From Rhodanobacteraceae bacterium (GTDB lineage: Bacteria; Acidobacteriota; Terriglobia; Terriglobales; Acidobacteriaceae), in NCBI GenBank assembly GCA_025350865.1, contig JANXWZ010000136.1, positions 1 through 53,697 of the forward strand: a stretch of DNA of 53,697 nucleotides. Direction: 5' to 3'. The notes under the pieces are model-generated. The model searched no databases. It was not told the origin of the DNA and saw nothing but the letters and a program-made list of their open reading frames with translations. The translations under genes and the position numbers were made by a program. Shown piece after piece: positions 41,545-50,228 of the stretch. Every line of letters starts with the position of its first letter. Position 1 is the first letter of the stretch.

Positions 41545-43004
41545 TCGAACCTCAGGGACGTCAGGGGCGCAACCTTCGACGCCTCACGCGCGGGATAGTA
41601 GCCGAAGAAGATTCCGATGGCGGCTGAGATACCAAACGACAACGCAACCGACGGCAGCGACACACTGGTAGACCACTGCACCGACCTCGAGATGGCAACG
41701 GCTCCCAGCACACCTATTACTATGCCCAGCAGACCACCCGCCAGACTCAGCGTCACCGACTCCAGAATGAACTGCAGCAGTATATCGTTCGCACGCGCCC
41801 CGACTGCGCGGCGAATTCCAATTTCGCGTGTGCGCTCCGTTACGGAAAGCATCATGATGTTCATGATGCCGATGCCGCCCACGATCAGCGACACCGTCGC
41901 AATGCTCGCCAGCAGCGCCGACATCGTGCGACTGGACTTGTCCAGCGTCTTGCCAATCTGATCCAGCGTTACCTTTTCAAGGCCATTGACATTGCCTGTG
42001 ACCGCGCTCGCAACGTCTGGCCGCAACCCGCCGCTACTCAAAGCTTTTGCCGCCTGGCTGGCTACCGTGAAGTCGTCGGCTTTGTCCGGCCCGATGCCGT
42101 GTCGTGTTCGCAGCAGCGTCGTGACGGTGTTTTCGACCTTCGTCACTTCGCCGGTCGACTGGGTGGTAATGGCAATGTCATTCAACTTCGAGAGGTTGAG
42201 CAGGGAGTGCATCGTTGTGACTGGAATGTAGACCGCGTCGAACTGGTCATCGCCTTCCACCGGGGTCACCATCCAGCTGGAACTGGTCACGACGCCGATC
42301 ACTTTGAACGGTTGCTTCCACAGCGAGATCGTCTTACCGACGGGGTTGGCCTCGCCAAACAGCTTCGTCGCGACCACGGTACCAAGCACAACGACCTGAT
42401 CTTTGTTCCTCTCCTGACGCTCGCTGAAGAAGTCTCCTGCGGTGAACTTCCACGAGCGCCGAATCTCCGGTAAAGTCGAGTCGTCGCCATGAATGCGCGT
42501 GAACCAGCGCGTGTCGCCGCTGACAACGTGGACATTCTCGTGGACGCCACCGCACACATACTGCACACCGGAGAGCTTACGAATCGCTTCTGAATCTGCC
42601 ATGGTCAACGTGGCCGCCGATCCAAGGCCAGCCTCGGAATCGCCGAGTCGGCTGCGCGCCGTTTGGTGATCGTGGACGGCAAAGGGATCGTCCTCGGGAT
42701 GGAACGCGGCCATCACTAAGCGCGGCTTGTTTGACGGGTCCGCATAGCGCAAGGCTCCCATCTCAATCGCATCGTCCGGCGGGCGTTCTTTTCTTGCCTG
42801 AAAGTTCCCGGCAGTGACCACCAGCATGTTCATGCCGGCTGCCTTTACCTGCTCTTGGATGGCCTTCTGCGCGCCGCTTCCCAGCGAGATCATCGTCAAC
42901 ACCGTCGCGACGCCGATGGTCATCCCAAGCATCGTAAGGGCTGTCTGCAGCTTGTTGCGGCGCAGAGACCGCACGGCGATGAGCCAACTGGTGCGCCACG
43001 CCAT
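41541..43004 (-). CDS. MacB-type ABC transporter permease (first in operon)
   Basis: A 487-residue paralog starting with LQTALTMLGMTIGVATVLTMISLGSGAQKAIQEQVKAAG and ending with the usual FtsX block (MSALLASIATVSLIVGGIGIMNIMML, SVTERTREIGIRRAVGARAND, YYPAREASKVAPLTSLRFE). The periplasmic domain has a histidine-rich insertion near residues 85-120 (AFHPEDDPFAVHDHQTARSRLG). Its ATG abuts the stop of the ATPase gene with no bases between. It is a sister of the 38752 permease. No HlyD/MacA adaptor gene is in the operon. Confidence 0.92.
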   Translation of the reverse strand: MAWRTSWLIAVRSLRRNKLQTALTMLGMTIGVATVLTMISLGSGAQKAIQEQVKAAGMNMLVVTAGNFQARKERPPDDAIEMGALRYADPSNKPRLVMAAFHPEDDPFAVHDHQTARSRLGDSEAGLGSAATLTMADSEAIRKLSGVQYVCGGVHENVHVVSGDTRWFTRIHGDDSTLPEIRRSWKFTAGDFFSERQERNKDQVVVLGTVVATKLFGEANPVGKTISLWKQPFKVIGVVTSSSWMVTPVEGDDQFDAVYIPVTTMHSLLNLSKLNDIAITTQSTGEVTKVENTVTTLLRTRHGIGPDKADDFTVASQAAKALSSGGLRPDVASAVTGNVNGLEKVTLDQIGKTLDKSSRTMSALLASIATVSLIVGGIGIMNIMMLSVTERTREIGIRRAVGARANDILLQFILESVTLSLAGGLLGIVIGVLGAVAISRSVQWSTSVSLPSVALSFGISAAIGIFFGYYPAREASKVAPLTSLRFE

Positions 43005-43769
43005 CTACGCTACTCCTTCGGTGACGTCGCTCATGGCAGCCATGTCGCTTAGCTCGCCGCTCGCGTGTCGACGGTCTGCGTTGGAGGTGTCGGAGACGAT
43101 GTCGCCATCCTTGAAGCTGATTAGCCGCGACCCATACTGGGCCACGTTCAATTCATGCGTGATTAGCACAATGGTGATGCCACGCTCGCGTTGCAGCATC
43201 TGGAAGATTTCCATCACCTCCACGCTTGTTTTGCTGTCGAGATTGCCAGTAGGTTCATCGGCCAGCAAAATGGAAGGATTGTTCAGTAGTGCCCGGGCAA
43301 TGGCTACGCGCTGTTGCTGCCCCCCCGAGAGCTGGTTCGTATGGTGATCCCAGCGCGACTCCAGACCAACCGAAGTCAGCGCCGCCATTGCCCGCTTGCG
43401 GCGTTCTGCAGCGCTGAGGTCGGTTGCGCCGTAGAGCAACGGCAGTTCGACATTTTCGAGCGCGGAGGTGCGTGTTAGCAGGTTGAACCCCTGGAAGACG
43501 AAGCCTATCTGCTGGTTGCGAACCAGAGAAATCTCGTCGTCACTCAGGCGAGAGACGTCGCGGCCAGTCAGGAAGTACTGCCCGCTTGTCGGCTGATCCA
43601 GACAACCCAGAATATGCATCAAGGTCGATTTACCTGAACCTGAAGGCCCAATGACGGCAACAAACTCGCCCTGCTCAATGTCGAGCGAAATCGACCGCAG
43701 AGCATGCACAGAGTGCGTGCCCACCTGGTATGTCTTGGTTAGATCGCGTACGGAGATCACTGGAGGCAT
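43005..43769 (-). CDS. MacB/LolD-type ABC transporter ATP-binding protein
   Basis: A 254-residue ATPase; the ATG at 43769 begins the conserved MPPVISVRDLTKTYQVG. Walker A GPSGSGKST is at 41-49, the Q-loop in FVFQGFNLL, signature LSGGQQQR, Walker B ILLADEPTGNLD and the switch His in VLITHEL. The DEPTGNLDSKTS block is typical of the LolD/MacB/FtsE group that works with FtsX-like permeases, three of which follow directly. The C-terminal tail (SNADRRHASGELSDMAAMSDV) is longer than in LolD. It is 93 bases after the M20-like gene. Confidence 0.94.
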   Translation of the reverse strand: MPPVISVRDLTKTYQVGTHSVHALRSISLDIEQGEFVAVIGPSGSGKSTLMHILGCLDQPTSGQYFLTGRDVSRLSDDEISLVRNQQIGFVFQGFNLLTRTSALENVELPLLYGATDLSAAERRKRAMAALTSVGLESRWDHHTNQLSGGQQQRVAIARALLNNPSILLADEPTGNLDSKTSVEVMEIFQMLQRERGITIVLITHELNVAQYGSRLISFKDGDIVSDTSNADRRHASGELSDMAAMSDVTEGVA

Positions 43770-43862
43770 GGTTTGGTTCTGGTTCCTTCCTGCGAACAGT
43801 TCGCGGTGATGAAACCGGTGGTCTACCCGTTTACGGCGGCAGACCACCCACGTCTGATTGAT

Positions 43863-45572
43863 CTACTTGGCAGCGGCAGTCATCTTCTTGCGCGGCGCAA
43901 CGGTGGTGATCTGCGCGTACTCGAAGATGCTGGCGGCCACGATCTTCTCCGCGCCGGCCAAACCGTTATCCCAGCTCTTACCTTCGATCGCAAACCATTC
44001 GTTGGCTGCATGCGCGCGGCCACCGGCACCTCCGCGGGCCCCCATGCCCATCGGGATGGAGACGCTGCCGATCTTCTGGCCCACCTCGCCGTCGGTAAAC
44101 AGGTACGACGGCCAATAACCACCGGTAGCCTCGGCCTCCGCAACGCCCAGAGCCTTGTCGTCGCCCAGCAGGTTGTAGTGGGACGCCATCAGGAATGCAT
44201 TGCCGCCCTCGCGCATGCCGAGCATCTCTGCGGCAGCCTTGTGGGCGTTGCTGATGTCGGTGTCTGCCGACGAGCCGCGCGACCACGGCACATCGCCGAT
44301 CAGCTTAATCTGCACGTCCTTGTAGCCATTCGCATCGAGCTGTGCGCGAAGCTTCTTGATCAGGTCCGGACCGTCCATCTTCGGCACATAGCGGAAATTG
44401 TGCTTCGAAACGATCTTGTTCGGCAGAATCGCGCCCGCACCGCCCGCATACATGTTGCCGCCCCAGATGCCGTCCAGGTTGAAGCTGGTGCCAAAGCGTC
44501 CATCCTTCAACACTTCGACCGGGTCGTCTGACATGAAACGAGCGACGCCGGATGACTGTGCCATCTTCGTCAGGTCAGTCTTCTCTGCGCGCTTCTTCAG
44601 CTCAGCCATCTGCTCTGGTGTCGGCTTTTCCATGTTCTCGAAGAAGCCCTTGATCAGCGGCGTATTGCCGTCGAGCGATGTCAGCGATGCTAGCATGTGG
44701 ATGTGCCGCCACGCCGGGCTGTCGGTCGTACGCTTCATCACGCCGTGGACGTCGCTGTCGGTCGGGCCGCGGCCCCATGCCTTGCCGCTCGTCGTGAGTT
44801 CCACATATACGCAGCCCTCGGATGGTCCGCCGGCGTAAAGCGCATCAGCTTCCGCGAGCAGGTCCGAGTGATCCTGGATGAACTTGCGCAGCCCAATGTC
44901 CATGCGCTCTTCATCACCTTCCGCGATGAAGATCAGGTTTACTGGCAGCTTACCCATCACCTGCTTGTAGGCCATCAGCGCATTCAATTGCGCCATCTCG
45001 GGGCCTTTGGAGTTGGTCGCGCCGCGGCCCACCAGAACCTTGGAATAGTTCGGAAGATTGGTCTGGCTGCCGGGGATAATGCGTCCCTCGAACGGCGGCG
45101 AGACCCAGTTGGTCGGCTGCGTCACCGGCATGGTGTCGTACTGCCAGTAGATGGCGACGGTCTTCGGCGCGCCCTCATCGCACTTCGCGTAAACGACCGG
45201 ATTGCCGGGCGAACCGTACTCGGTGATGCCTACGTCATAGACGCGTGTCGTCTGGCAGCCGAGCTTGTCGAAAAATCCTTTGACCATCTCGGCCGACTCT
45301 GGAATACCTTCGCCGCTGTTCGAAATGCTGGGTTGCTGAATCCACTTGACCAGATTCTGCGTGTCTTCATCGGTATGGGTGTCGATGTAGTCGAACACCT
45401 TTTTCAGGTCTGCGGGAACCTTGCTTATGTCGGGTTTTACTCCCGACGTGCCATAAGGGTTGATGCCTAACGTAGGCTTTGCGACGGCGGCCTTCTCGGG
45501 TTTCGACGAGTTGCACGCGACCAATCCAACCAGCAGACCAAGCAGACAAGCGGACAGCAATCTTGATTTCAT
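43863..45572 (-). CDS. M20-like metallopeptidase lipoprotein with altered metal ligands
   Basis: A 569-residue lipoprotein (lipobox LVAC, Cys20; ATG 45572). The overall M20 (carnosinase/ArgE-like) order is present: NPVVYAKCDEGAPKTVAIYWQYDTMPV, PPFEGRI, VGRGATNSKGPEMAQLNAL, VNLIFIAEGDEERMD, a dimerisation domain with HIHMLASL, NFRYVPKMDGPDLIKKL, and a C-terminal GRAHAANEWF. In most M20 enzymes the first ligand is His in GHxDxxP; here it is Gln144 (WQYD). The bridging Asp of GRGxxDxKG is Asn187 (GRGATNSKG). The EGDEE pair and last His are kept. It is the probable first gene of the MacB operon. Confidence 0.85.
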   Translation of the reverse strand: MKSRLLSACLLGLLVGLVACNSSKPEKAAVAKPTLGINPYGTSGVKPDISKVPADLKKVFDYIDTHTDEDTQNLVKWIQQPSISNSGEGIPESAEMVKGFFDKLGCQTTRVYDVGITEYGSPGNPVVYAKCDEGAPKTVAIYWQYDTMPVTQPTNWVSPPFEGRIIPGSQTNLPNYSKVLVGRGATNSKGPEMAQLNALMAYKQVMGKLPVNLIFIAEGDEERMDIGLRKFIQDHSDLLAEADALYAGGPSEGCVYVELTTSGKAWGRGPTDSDVHGVMKRTTDSPAWRHIHMLASLTSLDGNTPLIKGFFENMEKPTPEQMAELKKRAEKTDLTKMAQSSGVARFMSDDPVEVLKDGRFGTSFNLDGIWGGNMYAGGAGAILPNKIVSKHNFRYVPKMDGPDLIKKLRAQLDANGYKDVQIKLIGDVPWSRGSSADTDISNAHKAAAEMLGMREGGNAFLMASHYNLLGDDKALGVAEAEATGGYWPSYLFTDGEVGQKIGSVSIPMGMGARGGAGGRAHAANEWFAIEGKSWDNGLAGAEKIVAASIFEYAQITTVAPRKKMTAAAK

Positions 45573-45733
45573 GGCTCTCGATAACCCTTCTGAATGCACT
45601 TCGACGACAGATACACCGCCTCGGCAACGCCTGAAGCGATAAGCGGACTCAACCGGCATACGAACCACCCTGCGATGCGACTTCGCGGAGACCCAAAGCC
45701 GGCGTTGAACGGTTGAGCGGAACTGATAATTTA

Positions 45734-45749
45734 TTTCGTAGTAACGAAA
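45734..45749. promoter_or_regulatory. 16-bp palindromic operator TTTCGT-N4-ACGAAA
   Basis: TTTCGTAGTAACGAAA is a perfect inverted repeat with a 4-base centre. It lies in the 331-base divergent gap (45573-45903) between the M20/ABC operon and the gene at 45904. A TTGAAC (45705) and a TAATTT (45727) upstream could be promoter elements on the plus strand. The rest of the gap has no gene I can support. Confidence 0.6.
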
Positions 45750-45903
45750 GCGTAGAAGCAGTCCGACCTGGTGTCAAGTGACTCGGCCGATCAGCCGCCC
45801 TGACGACCACACCTTTGGAGTTGACCGGCCACCTGCGGTATCATCTGGCTTCCACTCGAAATCAATCCAGCGGTTTGCATGGCTCAACTCCAGGGGGCGT
45901 TCG

Positions 45904-46746
45904 ATGAAATCTGCGTTGATGCTGTTCTGTTTTCTTGTCGCCGCGACCTCAATCGGAAACGCGCAGGTCCTCAAGGGCGAGTCGTCGTTACAGGGATCCC
46001 CGGTGCAGACCGAGGGATTCCTCAAAGCCACACCGTCGGCGGGCAAGCCGCTTGAGCAGCATCTCGACATCTGGATGACGCTTCCGAAATCCGTCGCGCC
46101 GATTCGCCAGTTCCAAACCGAGATGACCAAGAAGGCTCACGTCATTATCGTCAGCGACGACTTCAAGACCTTCCTGCACGTCCACCCCACGCTCTCTGCA
46201 ACCGGCCATTTCCTCATAACGCAGCCGTTCCCCGCTCCGGGTACCTACCTGGTCTATGCAGACGCGCTACCCAACAACCTGAACCACCAGGTCTTCCGAT
46301 TCAAGCTCGATGTCGGGCAGGCATCGCCATCCGCCACCCGCAATCTGCCTGCAACCGGCAAGGGCGTCCAGATCGGGCCGTATGAGGTCGATCTCTCCAC
46401 GGTCCGAATCCACTCCGGCCAGACGGAGATGATCGACGTTCAGGTTCTGGAAAACGGCAAGCCTGCCAAGGACCTCCACCCATACCTGGGTGCACCGGCA
46501 CACGCTGTCTTTCTCAATGCGAAGAACCTCAGCTACGTCCACGTCCATCCCATGGGAGCCGACATGATGGGGACGCAGATGGACATGAGCAAACCGATGC
46601 CCGACCTGCCAGACACCGCTTCGGTCTCAAGCGACATGATGCTCCACATCGCGCTACGAGAGCCCGGCACGTATAAATTGTGGCTACAGTTTCGCGGCGC
46701 GGGGGACAAACTCTATGTCGCCGAGTTCACTATCCTGGCGTCGTGA
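45904..46746 (+). CDS. Secreted protein with two HxHP motifs, unknown function
   Basis: A 280-residue exported protein. The ATG at 45904 has AGGGGGCG about five bases upstream and yields a signal peptide (KSALMLFCFLVAATSIGNAQ). Two similar beta-rich halves are visible: one with HLDIWMTLP, IIVSDDFKTFLHVHPTLSATG and FPAPGTYLVYADALP, the other with VDLSTVRIHSGQTEMIDVQVLENGKPAKDL, LSYVHVHPMGADM and LREPGTYKLWLQFRG. The paired HVHP motifs suggest metal (perhaps copper) binding, as in YtkA-like or heavy-metal-associated exported proteins. The internal repeat suggests duplication. It is divergent from the M20/ABC operon across the palindrome. Confidence 0.7.
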   Translation: MKSALMLFCFLVAATSIGNAQVLKGESSLQGSPVQTEGFLKATPSAGKPLEQHLDIWMTLPKSVAPIRQFQTEMTKKAHVIIVSDDFKTFLHVHPTLSATGHFLITQPFPAPGTYLVYADALPNNLNHQVFRFKLDVGQASPSATRNLPATGKGVQIGPYEVDLSTVRIHSGQTEMIDVQVLENGKPAKDLHPYLGAPAHAVFLNAKNLSYVHVHPMGADMMGTQMDMSKPMPDLPDTASVSSDMMLHIALREPGTYKLWLQFRGAGDKLYVAEFTILAS

Positions 46747-46792
46747 CAGGCCTTGTATGATTTGGGAATTGTAGTCTGCTGACAGGAAGTAA

Positions 46793-46880
46793 TGGCGGAG
46801 AGAGTGGGATTCGAACCCACGTTACCTTGCGGTAAACACGCTTTCCAAGCGTGCGCCTTCAGCCACTCGGCCATCTCTCC
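46793..46880 (-). tRNA. tRNA-Ser (anticodon GGA), CCA encoded
   Basis: Read on the minus strand: acceptor GGAGAGA pairs with TCTCTCC, discriminator G and encoded CCA (46793-46795). The D-arm follows from GCCGAGTGGCTGAAGGC, the anticodon stem-loop is ACGCTTGGAAAGCGT with anticodon GGA, then a long variable arm (TTTACCGCAAGGTAA) and the T-arm GGGTTCGAATCCC. The long variable arm and GGA identify tRNA-Ser for UCC/UCU codons. It lies 55 bases downstream of the kinase gene on the same strand. Confidence 0.97.
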
Positions 46881-46935
46881 GCAACAGGCCCAACCCTTCG
46901 ACTTTACCACAGCGGAACGGCTCCAAGCGACCACA

Positions 46936-49900
46936 TCACTTGGTATGGGCGCGGGCCTCGTTCACCAGCGGCTGATTCGCGTCGGCGGTCTTCCACAACT
47001 CTAGAAAGTGCCGGTAGGCCTCGGCACTGTTGCCGACGTCGCCCGTATCCGCAAAAGCTCGTGCTACCCCAAGCTGGGCCACAGGATAGCTGACATTGCC
47101 GACGATGAACGGCACGCCGCGATGCGTGAGCACTGTCTGGAAATCGACGATTCCAATCTGTACCTGGCGCAGCGCGACATGCGCCCTCCCGCGCAGAACC
47201 GGGGTCAGCGAAATCAGGTCAAACTGCCGTGCCGACTTCAGTAGCTCCAATGCAGCCGTTGGATCCTGATTGTGTAACGCGATCCCCGCCATGATGTTCG
47301 CCACAAAGAAACCCTTCACAGCGAAGCTCTGCGGATAGAGTTGCTGCAGATCGCCCGAAATCTTCTGCGCCCGTGCCGTCTCTCCGCACAGTGCATCCGC
47401 CATCCCAACATTGAACAGCGCAGTAATGCCCTCCGGCCGAGCGTCCGCCTCACGCGCCATCGCAAGCCCACCTGGACAGTCGCCGATCAGCGCCCTGTCG
47501 ATCGCTCCCTGCGACAGCAGGAAGCCTGCCGCAGACTCCAATCCGTGCACCTCCATCGCGGACGCAGCGCGGTCCCGCCAGAGTTCGGCTCCGGCGTTCA
47601 GATGCCCCACATTGTCAAGGTAGATGCCGAGGTTCCAATCCACCCTGAATCCACCTTTGGGCCCCTCGAGCGCCGCCAGCGCCGTGGCAACATCGGCCGG
47701 ACGATTTTCCAGATACGCCGTCGTTAGTGCGCCGCCAACTCGGCCCGGGCCAAATTTCTGCACCTGTGCGTCCATCTGTGCAGCCGCCGTAAACCGGTCC
47801 AGCCCTGTCAGCGAATTCTCCGCCTGGATGTACGCATCGACGTTGAACGGGTCTTCCGCGTAGGCCTGCTGCGCCGCCTGCAGAGCTTCGGCAACCCGGC
47901 CCTCCAGCCGCAGGCACCGAGCCAGTCTCTCCAACGCATCCGAGTCATGCGGATTCTTCGTCACCAACTCACGCAGAATTGCGGCTGCTCGCGCATAGTC
48001 TCCGCTCGCGTTCATCTCATACTCGTACTGGGCGATCGTGCGAGTTCTGGCGCTGGCGTTATCGGCCGCAGCAAGTGCCGCCTTGGCTGCTTCACCCGCA
48101 GCCAGTTCCGCTCGCTCCTTGCGATAGAGCACCGCCAGCCGCAGCTGTGCCTGCACAAACTTCGGCTCCAGCGTGACAGCCTGCTGGAAGAATCGCAGCG
48201 CGTCAAGCGACTTGCCCGCAGCGTAAGCCGCATCACCCTCGCTCAGCGCGTGCAGCGCGTCCAGATTGGTCGTGGCTTCCCGCACCAGTGGATTGCTGAA
48301 CTTCGCAATCGAATCGCCCGGTTCACCCATACTCGACCGCAACGAACTTGAGAGGTGGTCAATCACCCCGGGCACCTGTTGCAGACTCGGAACCTGCTGA
48401 TCGACGCTGGCAAGAGTGTCATTCGAGGTCGTGTTGAGGACGTCAAGATGAATCAGATAAGGAGGGGCCGTGCCTGTAATCTGCCCGAAGATGTAAGCCT
48501 TGGTCTGAAGCTTCTCCGCCGTGTTCCGAGCCACAACCTGGCCCGGCGAATCGCCCGCATCCGAAGCCACCTGGCCGCGCGCGGTAAGGTATGAAGTCGC
48601 CGGGCTCAGACGCAGATGAGGTGACTCAGATAGCGCGATCTGCAGCCCCGAAACCACGACCCCGTCCAGCGCCTTGTCACCGGTGCGGTTCTCAATCTCG
48701 GTCAGAACCACCTTGTCCTGGTCCGTAAGAATGGCAGGCCGGAATCGGCCCATCTTGTACAGGTAGATCGCAACTCCGACCAGCACCAGTGCCGCCACCG
48801 CAAGTCCTGCCCGCAACGGAGTCACCATGCGCCGCTTGATGCGGCTGGGCCTCTCCTCAAACGGCGAAGTGACCGCCGCAGCGAACCCACCGCTGTCCAG
48901 CTGTGTTTCGCTTGGCGCAATCGGTTGATTATCCACCGACTCCAGCGCAACCGGACTCGTCGTTCGAGGTTGAAATTGTGCATCGGCAGCTGCCGCGACG
49001 GCCGGAAGATCAGCAACAGGAAACGGCGAGGCCTCCATGCGCGGCATGCGAGCCACCGGACGAAGGACCTGATCCTCGCCTCCCGAACCACGCGGACCGA
49101 GCACATTGGATGTTGGCGTCGGCCCCATGCGCGACATATCCAGCTGTGAGTCTGAACTCTTTCGCCCGGTGCGCTTCTCTCTAGCAACCGGATCGACCGT
49201 GCGCACCAGGGGCACGGCAGATGTGGCTTTGCGCAACCACCCGCCGCCCTTGTCTCCAACCTTGGCCAGAGCCTCATCCAGCTCCTGTGCGGTCTGGTAA
49301 CGCTGGGTCCGCTCCTTCGCCATCAGCTTGAAGATGATGCGATCCAGCTCCCTTGGAATGCCCTCGTTCCAGTTGCGCACCGACTCCGGCTGATGATTCA
49401 AAAGCTGAACGAAAACCAGTGCGCTGGTCGCGCCCGGGAATGGAATGTGCCGGGTCGACATCTCGTACAAGACCACGCCCAGAGAGAACAGGTCCGAGCG
49501 CGAATCCAGGACCTCGCCCCGCGCCTGCTCCGGCGACATGTAGGCCAATGTCCCCACCGTTGCGCCGGCTGCGGTCAGGTCGAGTGAGCGGTTGGTCCGG
49601 GCACCCAGCACGCCGCCCTGAAACTTCGCCAGTCCAAAATCCAGCACCTTGGCCTGCACTCCGCCGTTCGGCTTATCGACAAGGAAGATGTTCGCCGGCT
49701 TGATGTCCCGGTGGATCACGCCCTTGGCGTGCGCAGCTCCCAGGGCCTCCGCGACCTCACGTGCGCAACACAGAATTTCGTCCAGCTGCATCGTCCGGTG
49801 ATCGATCACATCCTTGAGAGTCTGGCCCTCCAGGAGCTCCATCACCAGATAGGGTTCGCCGTTCTGTTCGCCTATGTCAAAGATGGTGCAGATATTGGGG

Positions 49901-50103
49901 TGATTCAGCGCAGATGCGGCACGAGCCTCGCGCAAAAACCGCTCTCGCATCCCAGGCATCGTGTATTCGCTATGCAGCAGCTTAATCGCGACTTCGCGGT
50001 GAAGTCGCGCGTCCCACGCACGGTACACAAAGCCCATGCCGCCGCCGCCCAGATGTCCCAGGATCTCGTAAGGCCCATATTTCTTGCCGATCTCCGGAAC
50101 CAC
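46936..50103 (-). CDS. Membrane Ser/Thr protein kinase with C-terminal TPR region
   Basis: A 1055-residue eukaryotic-like kinase. I chose the GTG at 50103 because AAGAGG stands six bases upstream; a TTG at 50121 is less likely. The kinase domain occupies about 3-270: glycine loop GHLGGGGMGFVY, AIKLL lysine, HRDIKPAN (Asp133), DFG and SPEQARG. A proline-rich linker leads to one membrane helix near 430-448. The outer part opens with VVLTEIENRTGDKALDGVVVSGLQIAL, a TolB/FlgO-like block common in Acidobacteria, then helical TPR-type repeats to the end. It probably senses or assembles partners outside and phosphorylates cytoplasmic targets. Confidence 0.93.
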   Translation of the reverse strand: MVPEIGKKYGPYEILGHLGGGGMGFVYRAWDARLHREVAIKLLHSEYTMPGMRERFLREARAASALNHPNICTIFDIGEQNGEPYLVMELLEGQTLKDVIDHRTMQLDEILCCAREVAEALGAAHAKGVIHRDIKPANIFLVDKPNGGVQAKVLDFGLAKFQGGVLGARTNRSLDLTAAGATVGTLAYMSPEQARGEVLDSRSDLFSLGVVLYEMSTRHIPFPGATSALVFVQLLNHQPESVRNWNEGIPRELDRIIFKLMAKERTQRYQTAQELDEALAKVGDKGGGWLRKATSAVPLVRTVDPVAREKRTGRKSSDSQLDMSRMGPTPTSNVLGPRGSGGEDQVLRPVARMPRMEASPFPVADLPAVAAAADAQFQPRTTSPVALESVDNQPIAPSETQLDSGGFAAAVTSPFEERPSRIKRRMVTPLRAGLAVAALVLVGVAIYLYKMGRFRPAILTDQDKVVLTEIENRTGDKALDGVVVSGLQIALSESPHLRLSPATSYLTARGQVASDAGDSPGQVVARNTAEKLQTKAYIFGQITGTAPPYLIHLDVLNTTSNDTLASVDQQVPSLQQVPGVIDHLSSSLRSSMGEPGDSIAKFSNPLVREATTNLDALHALSEGDAAYAAGKSLDALRFFQQAVTLEPKFVQAQLRLAVLYRKERAELAAGEAAKAALAAADNASARTRTIAQYEYEMNASGDYARAAAILRELVTKNPHDSDALERLARCLRLEGRVAEALQAAQQAYAEDPFNVDAYIQAENSLTGLDRFTAAAQMDAQVQKFGPGRVGGALTTAYLENRPADVATALAALEGPKGGFRVDWNLGIYLDNVGHLNAGAELWRDRAASAMEVHGLESAAGFLLSQGAIDRALIGDCPGGLAMAREADARPEGITALFNVGMADALCGETARAQKISGDLQQLYPQSFAVKGFFVANIMAGIALHNQDPTAALELLKSARQFDLISLTPVLRGRAHVALRQVQIGIVDFQTVLTHRGVPFIVGNVSYPVAQLGVARAFADTGDVGNSAEAYRHFLELWKTADANQPLVNEARAHTK

Positions 50104-50202
50104 AGCGGGCCTCTTCCCCAAACAAATGCCACATAGCTATCAGTCGAATGATACTTCGGCTGAAACCCAATCAACAGTATTAGATCCGACCAACATCATA
50201 AA

Positions 50203-50228
50203 CCCCCGGTGCGGTCATCCTACGGGGG
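50203..50228 (-). terminator. Weak terminator-like hairpin
   Basis: On the minus strand CCCCCG and CGGGGG pair over a 14-base loop and are followed by TTTATG. The stem includes the stop codon of the membrane-protein gene. The T-run is short, so efficiency is doubtful. Confidence 0.35.

Noticed and set aside
45821..45844. TTGACC and TATCAT as a promoter for the gene at 45904.
   Set aside because: Only 12 bases separate them, too short for a sigma-70 promoter.
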